Of a DNA stretch of 64,000 nt, positions 58,250-64,000 are shown piece by piece (position 1 is the first letter of the stretch; each line of letters starts with the position of its first letter). Where the stretch lies: the NCBI GenBank assembly GCA_964006375.1, contig OZ023267.1, forward strand, positions 24,052,739-24,116,738, written 5' to 3'. This stretch comes from Tillus elongatus. Taxonomy: Eukaryota > Arthropoda > Insecta > Coleoptera > Cleridae. A model generated the notes under the pieces. The model was not told where the DNA came from, did no database searches, and saw only the letters and a program-made list of their open reading frames with translations. Position numbers and translations under genes: made by a program.

Positions 58250-58744
58250 TAACTCTTGTATGGAAAACCACCAGAATATGGATACTATCTAGTATTAAAG
58301 TGCTAGTACAGGCTAAAAAGGTAATTTTAAGATGTAACATTCCATAGACTGTTTCTATTTAGAAGGACGCCCTGCTCTGGCGCAAAAAAAAAAACAACCC
58401 CAAACTTTTCTAGAATAACTCTTATATGGAAAACCACCAGAATATGGATACTATCTAGTATTAAAGTGCTAGTACAGGCTAAAAAGGTAATTTTAAGATG
58501 TAACATTCCATAGGCAGTTTCTATTTAGAAGGACGCCCTGCTCCAGCGCAAAAGAAAACAACCCCAAACTTTTCTAAAATAACTCTTATATGGAAAACCA
58601 CCAGAATATGGATAGAATGTAGTATTGAAATATTAGTTCAGGCGAAAAATGTAATTTTAAGATGTAACATTCCATAGATAGTTTCTATTTAGTAGAAGGA
58701 CGCCCTGCTCCAGCGCAAAAAATAACCCGAAACTTTTCTAAAAC
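58250..58744 (+). repeat. 165-bp tandem repeat, three units
   Basis: Units start at 58250, 58417 and 58580 (AACTCTTGTATGGAAAACCA). Each has CCAGAATATGGATA, GTAATTTTAAGATGTAACAT and AGGACGCCCTGCTC. Units 1 and 2 are very similar; unit 3 is more diverged. Confidence 0.95.
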
Positions 58745-58809
58745 ATCGTTTTGTATGAACTAATAGTTTAACATGTAAAAAAGGACCAAATTTATTGCTT
58801 TTTGAAGTT

Positions 58810-59452
58810 TTTAACGAATTTTAGTAGGATAATTCGCTAATGAAAGGAAAACGACTTTAATGCTTGGTAAAAATTATTTAAATGAGCACGAACTAGTCCC
58901 CCTAGGACCTCCATCAGTGGTTGGGTTATGTATCGCACTGATAATTCAAATTGTGCTGATTTTGATGAAATTTAGCTACTGATTCTCTGTGTCAATAATA
59001 ATAATAATCTTTTATTAGCATTAAAACTATGGTCTATTCAACAAAAAATCGTTATCTTGTGTTTCTAAAAAAATACAATTTAGAACATAAGATTTATAAT
59101 TCCAAAAACTAATGTCAAAAATCCACAATTTGGTTATCTTCATCTTTTTAAATTAACATTAAGAACCCCCGTCAACTATTTCGTAAATGCTTGTTAGTTC
59201 ATTCTTCTTTGTTTTTGAAAAGGGCTGATATTTACTTTGTAATTACCAAAGATTACATTGATATGAAATCTTTACATAAAATTTTGACAACTCTACTTGA
59301 CAGAACGCATCTTGAAAAAAGCTATTTAGACAAAATTGCTAGGCTGTAATAGGTACCCACCAAATTTCGAGTTTCTATCTTTAAGAAACATTGAGTTGAA
59401 AGATTTTCATGATACTTCGCCACCATAACGCATTTGATACATGCAGATATTT
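58810..59452 (-). mobile_element. old HINE-like element split by a LINE tail
   Basis: 3' part at 58810-58990 (AACGAATTTTAGTAGGATAA, GAGCACGAACTAGTCCCCCT, no (TA)n) and 5' part at about 59335-59452 ending GCCACCATAACGCATTTGAT, a decayed hairpin end. Between them 58996-59330 begins AATAATAATAATAATC, as a LINE 3' tail read on the minus strand would. Confidence 0.5.
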
Positions 59453-59901
59453 TTAAGAAGAAGGGTATGTGTTGATTAAGGTTTTCAAAAAAGGAGTTTG
59501 AATACTAAACAGAGTCAGAACAAAGAAGGTTTTAGGTTATTATCTTAGTCTCTCTAACAGCCCTGTATTTTTTCTGGGTAAAAACTATTGTAGTTGATCC
59601 CATTATTTTGCTATGTATGTCCTATTTAATATACATAAAGTAGCATTTGAACTTAAAGAGTCGCTGTGTCCATTTTTCATGTTATTTTTTTTATATATAA
59701 GAATCGCCAAAGATTTTGTTGTTGCATGTTGACTTGACTATCTCGTAACAAAATAATTTTGAATGTCTATTCACTTTGTAATTTTTACCCTTCGACGCAA
59801 GGAGGGTTGTTTTAATCATTTGACGAGTGTCTATAGGTAGGTATGTTTGAATTATTCATCCTCTGATGACGCTAACTTGGTTAGTGAAACGATCGTCAGG
59901 T
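59453..59901. other. Spacer with one PLE-like motif
   Basis: CTCTGATGACGCTAACTTGG followed by GTGAAACGATCGTCAGG at 59860-59900 matches the PLE terminal pattern. Nothing else recognised. Confidence 0.35.
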
Positions 59902-60510
59902 TTTAGTGAATTTTTTTTTAAATTCACTAGTGAGGAGATCGCGACTTTTGAATTTTGAAAAAATTTCTTCAAATGAGCGCTATTTAGGACCCCTGGAACC
60001 CAAATCCGAGGTCAGTTTCAAACTTTATATGTTTATAGTATATAGTACCTTCATTTCGCAAGTGGCTTCGATAAGTTCGTTAGCCAGGAAAATCGGACCA
60101 GTTTTCCCGGAAAATTTTGCATTTTCTTTCGGAAATTTTTTATATCTCCGGAAATAACAAAGTTAGGCCAACCATATTGGGTACGAGGGTTTATATCATA
60201 AAAAGAAAACCATGCACCAAAATTTGAATCTCTATGTTAGAATAAAAAAAAGTTATAAGCTTTTAAGTTTTTCTTCTTAAAACGTCAAAAAAGTCGCGAT
60301 TCGAAACGTCAAAATTGACATGTTTTAGGTAGAGAACCTAAGTGAATACAGCTATGCAGCATAAATATCGTAAGAAGTTAAAAAGCCTTAAGTTTCAGCT
60401 ACAACAATCTTCATTGTTCTTTATTTTATTAAATTATTTGCAGAAAATTAACTTAAGATAAACCCTTTATGTGATGCTTTGGTAGCAGTTTCAGTTATGA
60501 ATTTAATTCG
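59902..60510 (-). mobile_element. HINE-like element, type L, with contracted array
   Basis: Terminal palindrome at 59903-59932, TTCAAATGAGCGC, then TTTATAGTATATAGTACC where other copies have a long (TA)n, L core to GTGATGCTTTGGTAGCAG. The hairpin module is missing. Confidence 0.65.
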
Positions 60511-61408
60511 AATAACGAATCGGATTACGCTTATTATTTAGCGGTTTTTTTTTCAATTGGGCAAAGTAGAAGTGTTTTATGGAGAAACGGTGTTGGTAAT
60601 TCGTTTCTCCTTTCTATGGACTTCTGTAAGGTGAGTTTTTTACAGTTTGCATTTCTAGCTCCGTTCTAGCATGTTTACCTTGCACAGAACCTCAAATTTA
60701 CTTTAGGTGTCTTAACTGTATTGTGGAGTTAAGATCACGGCATTTGTCCGATGGTTAATGCATAAAGGGGTTCCCTCTAAGCATGTTTCTGAATTATTTT
60801 TTTCAAAAAACGAACAATACCCTAATCTGCTAATTTAGCTATAAATGTTATTATTAAAAAAAAATGGAAACAACCCCTGTGCCTCGAATAAAGTTCTCTT
60901 TGTCAATTTAACTTTAAATAAAATTTCCTTCTCCCGTTTCGCATCCGTTCAACACATTGGGCACAGAAAATATAGGAATTTACTTAAAATTGTCATTTAT
61001 AATTGAAGGAAAATAAAACTTGTTCTAGGTATGCAACGAAAATTTACACACAATAGAATAATTTCTAGATTCTAAAACCTACTGCGACGCTATAATGAAA
61101 CAACGTTAAATGAGACGAAAACCATTTCAAGTTAAGGGATCGAAAAATGTTTAAACAGTAAAATAAGCTTTCGTACTCCAAAAAAAAAAAACAGATTCTT
61201 ATAAGGCGTAATACAATAATGCATAATAGTCCACGGCAACAGTACATGTCATATTCAACTGACAAATTATTTTGATAAATGTCATATCTACTTTAAAAGT
61301 GACATGTAAATAAGTATTTTGTTTTCTGAACTTTGTAACATAAATGTAGGCATGCTCTTTTTCTTACATTCATATTTATTTAGGCCATCACAATTTTACT
61401 CATAGAGT
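60511..61408. other. No recognised feature
   Basis: AT-rich spacer. Small inverted match GGAGAAACGG / CGTTTCTCC near 60581-60609 only. Confidence 0.45.
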
Positions 61409-62147
61409 TGGATACAATTTTAGTGACTTTTGAATTTTGAAAAGATTTATTCAAATGAGCGCGAACTAGGCCCCATAGAGATACAATTTTAGTGACTTTT
61501 GAATTTTGAAAGGATTTCCTCAAATGAGGCGAACTAGGCCCCATAGAACCCATATCCCGGTTAGTTTCAGTTTTTATCTGTTTGCATATATACAGGATGA
61601 CGCATTTCTAGGGTAAAGCCCAATATACCCATTATTATACAAGATACGAGAAAAATTGTTATATGTTAATTATACGATGTCTAGAGCTGCATCTTATAAA
61701 ATTATTTTTACAATCACAGGTGGCCCATAACTCGCTGGTCATGTAACTTTTTTTTCCTAATCGAAGACGCCTTATATATGTTATTGCAATTTTTGCATTT
61801 TCCAGCGAAAGATAAAGCATGTTTGTAAGAAAATAAATTCGGGACTCAGCAAGTGCGTTATGGTAGTGATTTTTATTAAAGTGTTTCTTTCGATAACTTA
61901 ATTTACTATTAACCTACGGTTCGTTGGCCAGGAAACCAGTTTTTTGAGTACATTTTAAGTTTATTTTCGGAAGATTTTTGTACATTTTCAAACAATAAAG
62001 TTATTTTCATGAAATATGGTACATTGTTTCTCCTATATAGGTTATACTTGTAACCAAATTTGATGCAAGCTTTCTTTAAAAAAAATATTTCCTATAAAAA
62101 ACATTTTAATGAGAATTCACTACCATAACGCCTTTGCTGCCTCCAAA
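61409..62147 (-). mobile_element. L variant without (TA)n, 3' block duplicated
   Basis: GATACAATTTTAGTGACTTT ... GAACTAGGCCCCATAGA occurs twice in tandem (61409-61480 and 61481-61545), then CATATCCCGGTTAG, CAGGATGACGCATTTCTAGG, a short core and a full hairpin module from 61843 (GGACTCAGCAAGTGCG) to ACGCCTTTGCTGCCTCC at 62147. Same variant as at 43.4 and 52.4 kb. Confidence 0.65.
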
Positions 62148-62664
62148 CTTTTTAAAATTTGTTGTGGGTTGGGTTCTCCAAGTGTGCTTATAGGTATGTC
62201 TTTGTAGCCCCTTAGCTCATCATAGGTATGTCCGATTTTCATCGGACTTTGTGCGTTTGAAAGCTTATTTAATTGGGAGAAGGTTTTAAACCCCTCATAT
62301 TTATCGGTTTATAGCTTCACCGATTTTTTTGTACAATTATTCCTTTATCGTGGGCTTTTAATTAGATGGAATTATTTTCCTCGTCAAATAAAATCTTCTG
62401 ACAACACCAAAGCTTTTCTAAATTACAATTTAATATGTTTAAGTAAGAGTATGTATGGCCTCTTACATTTTCTGCATATCAAGTCGATTGAGCAGTGAAG
62501 ATTTTTTAATAAATGTTCGTCGTTTATGTTTACAAAAAATAAGTGACTAGGCACCATCGAGGCACTTATTAGGTATCTATTTTCTTCCAAAGAAAAAACC
62601 TCTAGAATGCTTTGTGCATTTTAAGTCTGAAGAAGACATTCCTAGATGTTACTACTCTTCAGGA
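62148..62664. other. No recognised feature
   Basis: No coding or repeat signal recognised. Confidence 0.5.
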
Positions 62665-64000
62665 AAGTGTGGGCGCAACAAATGGGTCGTGGTAGTGAAT
62701 TTTCATAAAAATATTTCAAATCTTGGAGAGTCTTGGGAATACAAATTTGTTTGAGAAAAAACTTTTTCGAAAAAATTGGGTTTATTTGGGTTGCCTTACG
62801 AAATCATTAGGGCGATTATACAAGGAAAAATTATACGTTTTGGCAGGTACCTTCCGTCTTGTAAGTAGCCTTACCAAATACCTATTTAACCAGTTTATCT
62901 GTGAAAATGTTACACTTTTTTAGGAATTCATTCATTCAGGATTTTTTTTTTCGAAAATAAAGTTATTTTAGTAAAATTCTGAACACAAGTTACCTCTATA
63001 TACGGTACTAGTATATACCAAATTTTGAGTTTCTAAATTTATAGAAAATTGAATTATAGGTGTTTTTTTGGAGGATCAAAGGAGCAGAAGATTAAAAGTT
63101 TTTGTATCATAAAACAATTTATTCAACTTTACTGTCCAAAAAATGTTTCTACGTAAAATCGCTAAACAAATTTATAGAAAAGGAGTTTCTTGAAATTCAG
63201 GGGGGGAAATCTTTATGTTTTTACGAAAAGTCATTAAAAAAGATGTGTTTATGAAATTCACATCTATAGTAAGGTACGTTTCGCATTAAAAAAACGAAGA
63301 TGGTGTTACATGTATGTTTAAATCTGACATTTCAGATAAATATAAAATAAAGTCATTGAAGAGATAAGCACACTTGAAAAACCCAAATAGAAGAGTAAAC
63401 TGTCCTTACATACCTTGCAATTATACCTGCATCTGTTTTAGATTCTTAAAATCACCAATTCTGACGATTCAAATCGCCACATTGACGTTTTCAGAAGAAA
63501 AACCAGCTAAGTTTAAAGCTATCTTTTGCTTTCTATTTATAGACCTTTTGCACCAAGAAAACTTGAACCTCGCCTGTAATATTTAATAGATTTTGTTAAT
63601 ACACTCTGCTCTTGTGCTCTATTTAGGGAAATTTTAGGACTCCAGTGCGATCCTTTTTTTTTAATACTTATAACTTTTTCTTAACTTAGGTATTTTGATT
63701 TTTGCATAATATATCAAATTTTATATAGGAGCAACCTACGTACCAAATGTGGTTACTATAGCTTTCTAATTCCCGAAGATACACATTTTTCGAAAGAACC
63801 CAACATTTTTACAGAAAACCTGGTCAGAAAAAAACCATCAAATTTTAAGTTTCTTGATTGTATTTCTTGGCCTTTTTGCACCAAGAAAACTTAGTGTTTG
63901 CCTGTAGAATTTAATAGATTTCGTAACCACATATATAACATTTTGATCTCGTGCTCTTCTTAGCGAAATTTTTGAACTCCATGCGACGAATTTTTTTTTC
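62665..64000 (+). mobile_element. ancient HINE-like sequence, runs off the window
   Basis: GGGCGCAACAAATGGGTCGTGGTAG at 62670 (20-base core decayed hairpin), TAGTGAATTTTCATAAAAAT, later CAATTCTGACGATTCAAATC matching the L core, and again at 63760 an A-like module. A block with TGCACCAAGAAAACTT...TTTAATAGATTT occurs at 63548 and 63878 (period about 330). No palindromic 3' end before the window edge. Confidence 0.4.

Overview
This window is an AT-rich, gene-poor stretch of an animal nuclear genome packed with transposable elements. The element set points to an arthropod, most likely an insect: Jockey/CR1-type and RNase H-bearing non-LTR retrotransposons, a restriction-like-endonuclease LINE, mariner-type transposases, Penelope-like elements (PLEs) with a GIY-YIG domain, tRNA-derived SINEs and hAT-like MITEs. 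The species cannot be named from the sequence. No complete intact host gene is visible; there are a few possible first exons and degraded THAP-type exons. Most long IYIYIY open frames are readings of (TA)n arrays.

The dominant component is one superfamily of non-autonomous elements, present in about 25 full or partial copies on both strands. One end carries a small hairpin (ACGCA-GCAAG-TGCGT) followed by TTATGGTAGTGAATTTT. The other end carries a palindrome (TAGTGAATTTT...AAAATTCACTA). A (TA)n array of about 60-130 bp usually lies inside, followed by a conserved block containing GAAACTGACCCCGGATATG. I distinguish type A (short), type L (long, with an extra inverted hairpin module) and type M. 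Ends, hairpins, microsatellite core and lack of an obvious target duplication resemble HINE/DINE-1-like derivatives of Helentrons; this assignment is inference.

Layout: 0-10 kb holds A and L copies, two SINEs, an RNase H LINE end and a LINE RT fragment. From 10.86 to 15.38 kb is a 4.5-kb near-perfect palindrome with 2.17-kb arms centred on (TA)n. 16.5-18.2 kb is a restriction-like-endonuclease LINE on the minus strand. 19.2-22.0 kb holds two mariner relics, one a 1.9-kb element with TIRs of about 320 bp. 23.4-24.7 kb is a PLE with inverted pseudo-LTRs. 28.0-29.6 kb is a LINE with RT motifs. 31-36 kb has PLE remnants, a mariner N-terminus, THAP and DPYTI-type exon relics, and a 1.55-kb hAT-like element carrying a GC-rich nested-hairpin cluster. 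36.8-41.8 kb interleaves L elements with two tandem arrays, one built from the element's own terminal hairpin. 43.3-45.2 and 52.3-53.3 kb are a segmental duplication in which one copy is an empty site for an M element. 46.6-47.7 kb has a SINE composite beside a 5S rRNA-like sequence split by a MITE. 50.7-52.2 kb is another LINE copy. 55.2-56.9 kb is a full L element with a small hAT-like MITE in it. 57.4-57.9 kb looks like a promoter and first exon. The last 6 kb holds tandem repeats and old element copies.

The elements interact mainly as nested insertions. TA-specific elements sit in the (TA)n cores, LINE tails and hAT-like MITEs sit in the hairpin ends, and repeated inversion and duplication has produced mosaic elements.
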